A DNA stretch of 64,000 nucleotides from Blasia pusilla (taxonomy: Eukaryota > Marchantiophyta > Marchantiopsida > Blasiales): NCBI GenBank assembly GCA_050084515.1, contig CM114272.1, forward strand, positions 9,114,001 through 9,178,000. Reading direction: 5' to 3'. Within the stretch, counting starts at the first letter, position 1; each line of letters starts with the position of its first letter. The notes under the pieces are model-generated. The model was not told where the DNA came from and ran no database searches. It worked only from the letters and a program-made list of their open reading frames with translations. The position numbers were made by a program, and so were the translations under genes. This document shows, piece by piece, positions 1 to 13,300 of the stretch.

Positions 1-1622
1 GGAATGAGTTTTCAATATTTTCATTGGGATGCATATACTTGTGAATGGATCATAGCTTGTATGTGTTGTGGCATCACGAGATTAGATGGTTGAGCATGAC
101 ACAGATCGCGAATAGCTAAATCTATGGCTCCCACATTAGTAGGGACCCAGGAAGCAAGTCATGATTATGGATCCAAGGAGGAAAGATCTTGGTATGACCC
201 ACCAAAATCTAGACAAGTTAATTAGGAGACTAGGAAGAGTGGCTAAACCAGCCACGAGATAAAATCAAAGGCCCAAGGGGGACAATGGAAGAGGTGGGAT
301 TCCCTTAGAGAACCCCCAAAGTACATATAGGGGAGGACATGCTCCCTCTCTACCCTTTCAAGCCCTTGAACCAAGAACTAGTCGTGATGTGTGTTTGGCC
401 ATATTTCAAGTTTGAGTTAAGGAACACACCTTTAGGAATCAACCCATGCGCTTTGGTTTAAGCAACCAACTTGGTAAGATTGATCAAGGCTTGAGGAAGA
501 GGCTTCCTAGGGAAATGGAATGCACTTTGGGGAGACTTGATCCAATTAGCGTTTGGTGGCTTCTCGTCTACCTATAGAACATGCAATTGGTTGAGTCTTT
601 GGGACTCCATCCACTAGTAGGAAGTGTCTTACAACTAAAATACAACTACATGTAACCTAAGAGGCCTAGGTGGCACAATATAGTATTAGTTAGTTACTAA
701 GAATGACTAGAGGTTATGACATGGAATTTTTGTCGCATAAGTAGCGACCTGCACGAACGGTGTAACGATTGCCCCGTTGTCTCCAACATGGACTCAGTGA
801 AATTAAATTCTCCGTGAAGATGCAGAGTACCAACGGCTAGACAATATATTAATAAATAAATTAAATATAATTATTATAAATTAATTACACATCATTATAA
901 ATGACTAGATTAGTGCATAAAGGACTTAGACGTGGGTTATTAGTCACTTGCAAGTGAATTTGAATTCAACTAAAATACAAATCCATGTAACTAGAAAGAC
1001 CTACATAGCATATTCTAGTATTAATTAGTTACAAAAAATGACTAGAGGATATGATATGGAATGTTCTTAATATAAACATAATTTACTATAATTATTATAA
1101 ATTAATGAAATGTCATTATAAAAGACTAGATTAGTGCAAAAAGGACTTAGGCGTGGCATTTCTTGTGAATTGATTTAAATTACAATTTAATTCATAATAT
1201 TACATGTAAAAATAAGACTATATTAGAACTAATAGTGTTAGAAAAACGTGCCTGTAGTTGTAAAAATAGTTACTATATTAAAAATATTGCCAAGTTGGCA
1301 AATAAGACCCAAATAAAGCCACATCATTTTTCTTGATCCTCATTGACCCTCTCCTGAGTTTTGAGTCATTTCTAATTTCACTTTAAGTACGTTCCTACAC
1401 TCTTGGAGCTCATGTCATGCGGCCGCGCATGAGCTCTAGGTTGGAATTTTGAGAAATCAAGATAGCTTCGATCCTCGATGTCTATCTATTTTTCAAAGAG
1501 TGTGGGTTTATGCGTTGGCAAGGACTACACAGTGAGTCTATCCATATGATATTGTCGGAGAGCTTAAGCGTTAGATATGTGAGTGGCATAAACTCTTCAT
1601 TGTCAAAGTTGGAGAGGAGAGG
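1..1622. repeat. AT-rich intergenic DNA with a diverged tandem duplication
   Basis: No gene is supported here. Two diverged copies of one segment lie in direct order at about 632-960 and 968-1175. Shared blocks include an ACTAAAATACAA start, a GAATGACTAGAGG-like block, and a block reading ACTAGATTAGTGCA followed by AAAGGACTTAG. The second copy lacks roughly 110 bp present in the first, so this is an old tandem duplication with a later internal deletion. Its origin is unknown; a transposon remnant is likely. Confidence 0.55.
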
Positions 1623-1661
1623 ATGTTGTGTGCCCTCCTGTCAACTATCAACGGTCTGAGT

Positions 1662-1664
<3 letters not shown>

Positions 1665-1729
<65 letters not shown>
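1665..1729. repeat. (TC)n microsatellite
   Basis: An essentially pure TC dinucleotide tract of about 64 bp. It creates false Ser-Leu and Arg-Glu reading frames on the two strands, which should not be read as proteins. Confidence 0.97.
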
Positions 1730-1732
<3 letters not shown>

Positions 1733-3468
1733 CTATTGGCTTCCTTGCAATTGGGGCAATTACGGATTTGAGTTCTATCTTACAATCCATGTCTCGCCTA
1801 GGCAACAACCTTTTTGGAAGTTCCCCAATTAAGAACATCCTTCGATCCTTCCAAGATTTTCCATATTGTAGGCGTAAAGTTTCCTTTTAGTCGCCCCTTC
1901 CTTGGAACTTGGCGTTCGTTGAGGTTAGAACCTTTTAAGTTTTGAGCCTATGCACGGCCGTGTCTCATCTAATTTCCTCTTGTTTTGCTTGCCAAACGCT
2001 ACCTCTGCCTTCATAATGGGGACTATCTTGTCTCACTTCTCAAGACTTAGATCGCCCGCATCAGTTGAGTAGCCATGTTAATGGCCACCTTTAGCTTCCC
2101 AAACTTGGTTGCAGGTGTAGTGCTTCTCTATCTCAGTTTCCGTTTCAACATGGATGACATTACCTCCACAAAGTTGAAGATTTGATAGACTTTTGACGTA
2201 TCTTCAATTATTGCCAATGTCTCTTGGGATTGAGTAATGAAGCTTGCAATTAAGCCTCCCAAATGCACTTTTTGCAACCAAATTTTGGCTTGGGTTGCTT
2301 GATCTTGAGGTGCCAAAAACCTCCTCATTTCTAAGCAAGATTGCATGTGGAAAAAGTCCCTGTCCGTGGACATGTCCATGTTCGTGGACTCATGTTTGTC
2401 CCATGGAAGGACTTGTCCATATGGGCACCACATTTCCCTTATTTCTCCTTCCCCTTACTTGCCTTCGTGTTCTATACTCCCCCATTTCTTCCTCCCTCCT
2501 CCCTCATTGCTCCACTTATCCTTCCCTTGCCTTCCATCATGGACTATAAGTGTGGGTCCCACCTCATGGATTCCATGTCCATGGACATGTCCGTCCTAAG
2601 GAAGAACTTATCCCCTTTTTGTGCAACCATGTTTCTAAGGTGAGCATCCCCCAATCTATTTTCGTGGTGTTTTGGTCCTTACAAAATTCCTAGTACCACA
2701 TGAGTGCATATGCCTCGACTCTCCACCTAGCTCTCAAAACCTGGTAAGTCCCAAAAACATACTATATCTTTGTTACCAAGTGATTGAGATGTTTGATATC
2801 CATCTTGCCCCTATACACCTATAACTTCTTCCTTGCATCTCTCAATTGATACACTAGGGGCAAGACTCAAGTTGATCTGCATGCCTTCATGGTCTCCCCA
2901 ACCTCATAGTGCATCTACACTTGCGGTTGTTCCTTGACCGCCTCAAAGACGGCACGTTGAACCTCATTCAAGTTAACTCGCAGACGATTGAATCCCCTTG
3001 ACCTTCCTCCAAGCGTCCTTGCTAACCTTCCTCTTCATTGATGATGACTCCTTGGGTTCATTGATTTGGGCGTTACATCCCACGAGGTCTAGTTCCTCCA
3101 ATGAGTCGCCAAGAGTCTTGGGCGGGGAGTTTTTTCTGATCATCATTACTTCTATGTGTGCAAAATTATCTACAAAAATGCTCGGGAGCTCCTTTGTTAG
3201 AGATCACCTTAAGATTAGAGTAAAAATCATCGATGGAGGCTTTGTTGGACATTGCAAATTGGGGGACCATCTATCTCACGGCTCCCGCAAAGCTTTGGCT
3301 GGATGTTCATTGTGTCTCGCACTTCGATTTGGGGGACTTCCTTCTAGTAGTGTCACAAATTTCCACTGCAGCCAACTTGCGTTAACGATGGGAGTATGAA
3401 AAACCTCATCCATCCCTTCACTTTAGAGCCATGATGTAAGAGATGAACACAACATTAACCACAATCAG

Positions 3469-3533
3469 GATTAGTAAAGATCTCATTAGGATTTTTGCTA
3501 ATTACAAAAATCCTAATGAGATCTTTACTAATC
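3469..3533. repeat. Perfect 28-bp inverted repeat (hairpin, 9-nt loop)
   Basis: The left arm (3469-3496) and right arm (3506-3533) are exact reverse complements over 28 bp and enclose the 9-nt loop GCTAATTAC. An RNA read from either strand would form a long perfect stem. Flanking bases do not continue the pairing, and there is no obvious target duplication. It could be a young fold-back insertion, a proto-microRNA hairpin, or a recent snap-back duplication. Confidence 0.95.
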
Positions 3534-6203
3534 ATTTTGGGAGGCAATTTAAACCGACATTTACTAGTAGTATAAAATGGCACTTCCTAATATATGTACG
3601 ATACATGACCATCGGGAATGAAGCTATAGCACGTAGGGCCCGCCAAAGAAAAACCTCCATTTTTACGGGTGTGTGGTTGGCTGGAGTGCCTAACTTTACG
3701 TAACACATGCGAGTAGCCGTGATAGCTCTGACGATTACGCTAATCACAGAAGAGGAGCCGAACATCAGTCCACACACACACATTTGCTCCCCGTGCGGAA
3801 GTAAAGATCTGTAGAGGTAATAATTATTGGTGGGGGGGGGGCGGGGGGACTTGGACCTTCTCCCTTCCGTGCGGAAAGGCACACTATACCGATTCCTTTC
3901 TTATGCCGGCCAAGCGCTAGTGTGATAAGGTCCTTTCTTCTCCCATGCAAGTGGGTCTCTCGCTTTCCAACGTAACAATCTGCGGGTGGTGGGGTCCGCC
4001 GGGCTTTCCAAAGGCCATAAAAATCTGTGGGCGGGTCCCAGTGACAAGCGGACTAGTGTGACCTTGCAGTGAAAGGCAGACGCCGGCTTGTGAAATCGCG
4101 ACATCTGTGTGGGGGCCCTTGGCTTCGGCAGAGTACAAATGAAAGAAAAAACATTCTCCAAACCCTAATAAACATTCTCTCTCTCACGTAAGGAGTGGCG
4201 TGAATGAATGTTGTGGAGAGAGCGAAACGGGAGACGCCCTAGACCTATAGCATTCATTAGGGTTGCATGTGGTATGTTCACATCTAGAGGGCGCTTATGG
4301 ACTGGTAAAATATTATGACATCAATTATTTTAGCGAACGGTTTGACAATCCGGACCCTTTATTTCCTCTCCTTGTATTTCTTATGGGTTTATTCGGGTCT
4401 TGTTGTGTGTGTCATGATTTTTTACGTCTGGTCAGTTTTATTAGAATTTGGAGTACAAGGGAAGTGTCGGGTTTCAACCCACCGCACTTTGGGTTATTAT
4501 AAAGTCCCAAGAAAAGAGCTTGTGGATGCACAAGAGGGTCCGTTTATACATGGTGTGCATAATTAAATGTGGGTGAAAATAGATCTAATAGGGTTAGTCA
4601 ATGCACAGTTGGAAGTTTCCATAGGGAATTAGCCTCCCTCGACATCCCGGTCTTGTTTGCAACTCCATCTCTTGAGAATTATGCACTAAATATTCAATAG
4701 TCAAATTCCCTCCTCTCATTAAGCACCAAATATCCAAGATTTCTAGAAGGCCTTTAGATTCGTGGCCGTTTTGTTCCTCATGGGAGCTCCATGGAGTATC
4801 CCTAAGAACGGGTGTCCAATCCCATGAGTCTGCTAAGCGTCAACGCCTCTAGAATACTTAACTGGAGGACGCATACTAATCCCCATCCATACTAAACGTT
4901 CGATACTAAACGAGTAGAATGGCGACACAAACGGACATAGGATGTGGATAATTTTCTATTGAAAGTTTTTTTCTACTCTATGAACACCTTGTTATTTGGA
5001 AATTGTTAATCCATTATAACATACCTATCTATATTATTATTGGAGAGTGTTCTTCCATTTTGTAAATTTTTTTTCTTTTGACACATGATAATCAAGAAAT
5101 GTTCATGTAGGAACCAATAGGATTATTTGAAATTGATTGAAAATGACATGTGAGATTTAATTATGGGAAATGATTCAAATCGGTGCATCGCATTCATAGT
5201 TTATCATACATAACTCTCGGTTTCATTCGAATCCTAGGAGCTTAGCATCTCATTTCTAATTATAACGGGAGAAAATATTTTTGATTGCCAACACCTCTTT
5301 CATTGAGAACAAGATTTTTTTCAATATGGATGATAAGGAAAATTTCAATCTTTTTATCGTTATTAGTAGATAGCACAAACTACACACTAGATCTCACTAA
5401 CTAGAACAAGCTTTGGATATTCTTATCCTTGGTGTAATGTTTTCTCTTTTCTCGGGTGTCCCTTAACAATGCACAAATTTACGTCAATTGTCCTCCGTTA
5501 AATCTTCTTGTTTTAAAAATGGGAAACATGCTTTACCACCCAAGGTACCACTTGGAAAAGCCTACCACTCTTTTAATAAACTTGCGTCAACCTCTATTTC
5601 TTGGTGATAATCGTACCATGATAGTATGTTAAGAATTTGACTCTTTAGTTTTCCTTGTAGTTTTCTATTGCAAGATTAAAAAAATCCCACTTTATTTATT
5701 TATATCTTTTTTTCCTGATAAACCTGATTAATTCTTTTTCTTTTCATCTCTTTAAATCCATCTCTCCTCTTGCCAACCCACGATTCACAACCCTCTACCT
5801 TCAATTCCTCCCAACCTTTGATTCTTAAGGTCATCATGAATTTTCTCGCAGTTTCTCCTTCTCCTTCTCCTGAAAATGGAGAGTAATACCTTTGGCACGA
5901 ACTCAAATATAAGATGTTGTTATTTGCAGTCTCCTCTAGAAGATCTGAAATGATTCCTCCACAAATTCTAGTGCAAATTTCACTAATATTTGATACTACT
6001 TCCCTTTTTCACTGATAACTCTTTTATAAGTACAATTTTATCTCTTAAAGTTGGTTAGTGTACTGTGAAAATAACCCTCACCTCCTCCCAACCATTGATG
6101 CTTAACTTCCTCCAGAACTTTATGGCGTTTTTCCCACTCTAGAAATCTGCTTTGCACACATCTCACAAAAAATATCTTTCATCTCGGGTTGTAGTAATAA
6201 TTA

Positions 6204-6745
6204 CTAGTGTGCAGCCCGTGCCATGCACCGGAGTGTAGGACTAATAGTATTGCACACAATTTTTTTCCTGCCCAAAAAATATTTTCTAGTTGCGTGTAGA
6301 TTATAAAACTTTTTCTTGCTGTCCGATTGTCACATGTCGAGCAGAGTAATGTTTGCAAATAAAAAAGGCACTCTCCAATAATAATATAAATGAATGTTCT
6401 ATTTGGTGTGTGCAAATGTTAAAAAACTCCCTCCATCACAAATCTAACCCTTTGCCGTCGTGTTAAAGGGTCGTGTACTCCTTTAACGCTTGCATTACGA
6501 ACACAAAGACCGATTATACAAGAACTGTGTTAACTACATGATTGATGCCAAACCTACCTTTGCACACGTCAAACTAGTAAGAAAGCATGTTCCGTAAACA
6601 ATTTTTGCATTAAACTTTTGTTTCTTTAATTGAAATCTGTGGTGGCTTGATTTTTTTAAATTGATTTCATCGCATTTGGATTTAAAAAATAATAATAAGG
6701 TGCCCGTATGTTTGTACGGTAGACGAAAAAAAAAGAGCATTTGTT
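6204..6745 (-). mobile_element. Helitron-like element, 3' end clear, 5' end uncertain
   Basis: Read on the minus strand, the element ends with a GTGC/GCAC hairpin, about ten spacer bases and the terminal CTAG at 6207-6204, followed by T. This is the Helitron rule of hairpin, CTRR, then insertion before T. A degraded 5' terminus resembling CTATATATTAAC lies near 6733-6745. The first ~190 bp also match 14148-14290 (shared TTTTCTTGCT and CACTCTCCAATAATAAT blocks), showing a dispersed family. No transposase is encoded, so it would be non-autonomous. Confidence 0.6.
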
Positions 6746-7330
6746 AATATATAGTTCGTGAAAGGATTATTGATATTATACACAAATTCGATTTTTAAAA
6801 AAAAATTTATTACCTGTGTCAGTGAAACATGTGCCAAGTGGCCAAAAGAGGAGACTTGGGTTGATGTTCCCAAACTATGGGACATAAAGAAAGCATGACC
6901 GAGCTTCCTGTCTTGGTTATGATGGTTCTACTGAGGAAGCTTCATTAATTATGCGTCCTTTCTTTCTTTTTGCTTTCTTTTCCCCTTAGAGGGTCGCCTT
7001 GCATGGGCTCTGTAACCGAGAAGCATGGTGTGAATGACTGGAGTGGCGAAGTGTTACGGGTGTGTCGTGTGGGGTCGCAAAGGTATGACATGCATTAGCT
7101 TATGAGTAAAGCACATCTCTCGCTCTGTTTTCAGGCGGTCTCTATGCTGAGGGAAAAGCCCAGTCATCAGAAAATAAATTTATCGTTGAGCCGGAGATAG
7201 AATCGTTCGCAAAGTCCACCGGGTTGTAGATCAATATCTGGTTCGAATCTTGTGGCTTCTGATGAGGATTCGTGACCAGCAGAGGCACAGGGGATTCCAT
7301 AAGTGGTTGCGAGGGGGCAAGGTGCCTTGA

Positions 7331-10300
7331 TTAGTGCACATCTTCAACATGGAGATAGTAATCATCGTCCAACATGCAGGCAGAATCATTGAGCTGCTGA
7401 TGTAGTGTCTTCAACTCTAGTTTTAATTGGGAGATGGTGGAGTCCTTGGCCTCCAGGACTCCCTTGACACGCTCTTCCACGTACTCCATTTCCTTCAACT
7501 GCAAGTAAGTTCCGCACAAATCAGGAAGATTGCTAGTTATCGGACGGACCAGAATCTTTCAAAAAGGTGATTTCTTCCTGTACACCTCCATCTCACGAGG
7601 AACTTTGATTCTTTCCTGACACTTTCCTCCTCTCATGCTCTGATTTAGGCTAGTCCGATTTCAATCACTACAAATGGAACCGCTCAGTCAGGGGTTTCAT
7701 GATCATTAGCTAGCGTTCAGACGCCTGTCTTTCGAAGACATTCTTTAATATCGCAAATCATCGGATCGGTCCGAAACATACTAGCCTGCGTGGACAAATC
7801 GTCTCTGGAGGTCTATGCACGGAAGATGCTAATAAGTGTGTCAGTTTCTATTCCAATGAGGAAATGTTCCCAAATGTATGTAAACGAGGGAGGACTGTCA
7901 AGACGGAGGGAGACAAACGCAAAGCGCACAATCTACTGTATGGCAGACAGGATGGGCATCTATCAACCTTCTGGGCCTTGTAGGCTTGCAATCTTGAGTT
8001 GTGCTGCTCCCGCTCCTCCTCCACATCCTTCTTGTGTTTCTCTATTTGAGCGCCATACTCTTCACCTGTAACATAAAGCAATCGAAGTAATGGATCTAAC
8101 AGTGAAGGTAAAATCATGAAATCCTATGGAGTATAGAGCCGCACAAACTCAACGGCTGCTCGATGGTCGTGAACTTCGTGACATTGAACTCCTTCTTCTT
8201 GATCTAAGCACATTTTGAGTTGGAATCCAGGAGGATCCGAGTATCATACGGGTTGTACAACAAAAATAGCCTACCATAGATCCTTTGAAGGAACCAGGGA
8301 TCCTTGGGGCCTTGCGATGGCGAAACACTGAATTGATCTTGTTAAGTCCAGAAGACGCTACGCGTACCTAGAGGATAATGATTCATTCATGATTGTGAAC
8401 GTGTGATTGATAGTCCCATCCTTTTTTAATTCGTGGTTTGCTTATCTCTTTAATTTAATTTAATTTAATTTTATCATGATAAGTTTCCACATGTCTCAAA
8501 TAGAGAAACTGCAGATCGAGCATCTCTTTGAACCATATCATTTCAGACATCTCGTTAATTTGTTCTTCTCTTGTACTCCACCGTAAGATTTTTGTTACTG
8601 TGAATGAAACGCTATGTGATTTATTTGCATCACCAATCAAGAATCCATCACAAGATAGAGAAAGCCTCCTTTCATGAACTATCGATAATAACGGTAAGGT
8701 CTCTCGCAATTACGTACGCAGAGCCTTGATCTGGTACTGGTGCATAGCCGTGACATGTTGAAGCTTCACATTCCACTCTTTCTCCTGCACCTCCGGTATT
8801 TTCAAAAAAAATCGTCAGGATTAGTGAACTTGCATAGGTTGTGTAAACTGGCAATCAAACCGGAACAGGAGGACGGAGCGCAAGAACTAGCAAACTGCAG
8901 CTAAGGAGTAAAAGCTTTGGCAGAAGTAAGCTACTCTGACGTTAATCAACACCACAACTCCCTATCCCTGTGCCCGAAGGAAATCTTATTAGATGGTAAC
9001 AAAACACCTGGTCTTCGTAGCTTTTCTTAAACGTTTCTGCTTGCTGCGACACCAACTTCAATTGGCCGTCGAGATACTTGAGGTGCTCGTCAGCACTCTG
9101 CTCAGATTTCTCCATCTGCTCCAATCGCGTGCTATACTCTCGTTCCAACTTTTGGATCTGCCAAAACTCTACAAGAAACACGTCTTATTCTTGCCACAAC
9201 TGCATCACGTTTCGAGGTCTTCAAATTATTTCGCCTCACTCATTTCATCATCAGTCACTTAGGTCTCGATTAGTAGAAAATAAGACGTCACGAAAGGACT
9301 TAAGAAAGGCAGGCGGGAGATGATTCTGTTGACCTCAGGCAAGGACGGATCCTGATGTGAAGCACATAAACCTTGTGCTTCAGACTGTAATTGAAGGCAT
9401 CAAGGGCTGTTTAGAAAAGGCTGCTTATAAAAAAGAAGGCTTCATCTTCAACCGCTTACTTCAGCAGATTGCGCTTCATTGGTCTTCTTCAAGGTTGCCA
9501 TGGTGTCTTGATAGTTGCAAACGATCCTCATGTTTTGTTTTTGCCTTTCCTCCTCATCCAACTGCCTGGAAGCTGTGAACGCCTCTGATTGGGCCTGAAG
9601 TTCCTGCTTGCAAGTGAAGATCTCGTGGGTCAAAATTTCAGCTAGAATTGTCATCCTCAGATGTGCATTACTTTTGTCCGAAAGGAATCCCCTGATTTCT
9701 GCTCTCATGGACACGAATTCAACAAGAGAACGGAGACTATTTTAAAAAGAGCGCTATGGATCCGTCTCGTTCTCCTTGCTTGAACCTTAAAACACCTGGT
9801 AAAGACAGCCAATAGTTTAACATCTATTGCTGTTTTTTGTTTCATTGTTTGAAGCTGAGAAAACAGAACGCCCAACGCAGAATAGACTCAAAGAATTCTT
9901 CAAATTTATTGTTGGCAGTTTCATGTTCCGCGCTGGCGCTAAACTCCTCATACTCAACACAATTGTAGGGGCCACAACCGCGAAATCATACAAAATTTGA
10001 GCGAGCGCTCAAATTTGGCTACATCCAGAGCAGGAGCAAGCGCTGGGTAGAGTTTCCAGTGACGTTTCTTGTGAAATGGTTCAGTCCATTAATCCTCTAT
10101 GATGGAAGTGGGTTAGTCCAATGCCAGGACTCCCTGCCCTTGGCGTCTTGAGAAGCTCAAATAATTAGGTTTATATTGATGAGGGCAAAGGGGATGATCC
10201 TTAGACCGGAAAGCAGAAGAGACAGCTGGTGACATTGCTTTCAGTCCGATTATCCTCTCCGGAGATTGACTGCCTTTGAAGTCTTGAGAGCTTCAAATCT

Positions 10301-13300
10301 TAAAACCTTAATCGATGAGAGAATAGCGGCTAATCTATAACAGAAGATGTATAGTGGAACTGGGAACAATAGAGACGTGCCATTTCAATCATTTGACCGC
10401 CTCCCCCTCTGCCGTTTCAGGGAGGAGCACTGTTGCGCACATCGACGTGAAGCCAGCTCTCTTGGAACGACGAAGGAACACCGAGCCAACGAACAAATGG
10501 ACTTTTGCAGCCTCCCGGAGCGTGGAACTGAATTTCAAGCAGATAGGTGCGAGAATCTTGAGGATAGAACGGCCCAATGTTGATGCCACCGGATCAGCCG
10601 TGTCTTACGGTCCTCTTACCTCCTCGTTTCCGCGTGATCTCATCCCATTTCAGAGCGACAAGAATGGCACACAGTTAAACCATAAGTACTAGAGAAAATT
10701 GAGAACAGCTTGAGCTATATATACAGAAATCTCCGTTCTATTGAACCTATGTCTTTGAATAAACCCAAAGACTGCAGCAGATTATGATATACACTATTCC
10801 GCGGTTGATGACACTTGGACCCAACTGGCATCCCATGTGCTAGATGAGAAACCCAACAGTCTGACGTGGACCCCCCTACCATGTCTCGAAAGCCCAGCGA
10901 CGAAATACGAAGCCCTTGGATCCATAAGTGCGCGACTACGGGTGAGAAGGTCAAGGAAGTCTGGCACGGGAGAAAAAATGAAGAACCTCAATATATTGCT
11001 TGCTGGAGAACCCATCGGAAAACAAAAAGAGGGGGTTTCATTCATAAACTGGGTATCAAATGGTCACATTTGGCCTTGGAAAAAGGGAGCAACCCGGCCT
11101 TAGTGGTCCACCTGCCGGACATACTGGTCCACCTGCCGGACATAGTGGTCCACCTGCCGAACTCCGTTGACGTGCCTTGGTCACAGTTGTGCCGTATTTG
11201 AGAGACTAGAATTAAAGGCACATGGTACTTACAAGGAGTTTACCAGCAAATTAGTGATATAGAATAGCATCAAACTTACAATCTCGAAGTGCCTTTTCAA
11301 ATTGATATTTTTTGGGTGTAAAATTTGGGGGAGAGAAAGAAACCTACAATGAGAGAGGAAAATGGTTGGGAAGACTTATTTGGCATTCTCCTAAGAAGTG
11401 GAGGAGTGAGGATTATTTTTAGTAAGGAATGGAATCAGAAAAAATGTTCACATAAAATACGACATCCTTTTTGTGTGTAGCATTGGTATGTTGAATAGTA
11501 ATGTGAGTTGGAGGTTTAACCTTTGTGTTGCTCCATAATGTTCCATATGAGGGGAAAATTAGTCGCTCACTACTAGCCCATGATTCAATTGACTCTCTAT
11601 CACACGTGACCAAATAAGATATATAAGTGCAAACATTCGTATTGTGAATCAAAGTGAGGGTTGAAGGTTGCCGACGGTTTTCGAAAGCACCTCGTTTATG
11701 AATTTTTGTTGAAGTGAATGGTAGGTCATTGACCATGTTGATGAATTATTTAGTTAAAAATCTCTATAATGAGAAAATATTGCGTGTCTTTTTCTTTCAT
11801 TCATCTAAGTTACAATCTCAGGCGTAGCAATCCCCCTTACTAGAGGGAGTTTATTTATGATATTGATGAGGTTATATTTCAAGAGATTTCCCCCCTTTTT
11901 GTCCTTGATAGCGTGCGGCCTTGTTGTTCCCTAACTCTATGAGCACCCCTTCCTTGTATTTATAATGGGTTCCATTACCAAAAAGGAGAATCAATATGTT
12001 GATTTATTTTATCGTCGGCACTAGACTTGAGTGGCTGCACTATTTGCATGAGTGAATGTTTCTTGACTACTCTCCTTCTTTCCTTTTCTATTATGTTTGT
12101 GCTCTTAGCACTTTCATCTCTCCTCCAATCCCTTTTCTACTCCCTTGTCTCTCCCTCCATCATATTTTCCCTCCTACATACTCTTTCCCATTGCCACCGT
12201 ATCCCAATACTTTATATTCCCTAAAAAATAAAAATTTCTAAAAGAATTAGCTTTATGCCATGTCTTATGGGATGGGACCTTGACAAAAACATTAGGGCGT
12301 GTTACTTAGGCCACCCAAATTCAAATGACAGAAATTGGCAAGTTCTGTTGGGGGCTTCCATGTGGGCATTAAATAATCAGGTTTGGATTGGCCCGTTTCC
12401 GAAGACTTTTACTCATAAGGTCTATGATATAATAGACTCAATAAGGGAAAAAAGTGTGCATCATGTTGACAATGAATAACAAGATCCATATCATATTCAA
12501 TAGAATTAGATGGATCACAATATGGACTCCAAACGAAACATCCTATTATCCATAAAAAAAACTAAAAAGAAGAATTGAGAAATAATACCTCATAATTTGC
12601 ATTTACACCGTATTAGTTTAGAAATTCTATAATTTAGGATTTCAACTTAGAAATTATTTTTTCTTAAAATTCTAGATTTTGTAAAATAATTTCATGTGAA
12701 TGGGGAAAAAAATTTCTTTCCTTTGGCTTCAAAAAGGAGAAGTTAGGTACATTAAAAAAATCATACAAAATGCCCAAGGGATCATCATTATCCTAACTTT
12801 TTCTAAAACAACCTATGTGAATCATTTGAGTGGTCCCTTGCAATGTATACATCCTCTATTGGAATTGATAATTAACCTATGGCTAACATACATCTAGTTA
12901 ATTAATTATACACATTCCATAATATTCCACTCTCAGTCATCCATGATATAATGGTGTGACGTGACCATTCTCATTCGTAATTCAATATTTTCAAAATGCC
13001 CAAAGCAAAACATATTTTTGAAATGACTATTGCCACATTTTTTAGATGTATCCATGAGTATCTATAGGGCCCCTTCATGGAAATCAAAGGATAACCTTAC
13101 AAGATCAAGCATGACATGTTGAGGTCTTTAGGAAGTGATCCTTAATCCCCTATAGCAAGTTAAGAGCAAAGGAGATATCTTGCAAGCATAGGTTACTGTT
13201 GGGAGAGCTCAGAACTTGGGAGAGGGAAGGAGGTATACTTAAGGAAAAAGATCTATGAAGCTATTTTACGAGAGTGAGTTTGGTTTGACATGAGAAAGAT

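Larger units (their letters stand above)
1730..7330. other. Gene-poor region with repeats and no supported gene
   Basis: I see only short, unconvincing reading frames. Minus-strand frames near 2128-3400 might be a decayed retroelement, but no diagnostic motif is present. Around 2360-2400 and 2570-2600 there are several copies of a GGACATGTCC-type palindrome. A G-rich run lies at about 3831-3848. 3530-4300 is somewhat GC-richer than its surroundings but contains no gene I can support. The rest is AT-rich, including polypyrimidine stretches at 5700-6130. Confidence 0.5.

Noticed and set aside
1623-1838. Opposed open frames with long Ser-Leu and Arg-Glu repeats
   Set aside because: They are translations of the (TC)n microsatellite and have no coding support.
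7205-7250. GGTTCGAATC-like B box suggesting another tRNA
   Set aside because: No A box or cloverleaf can be folded around it, so it is a chance match.
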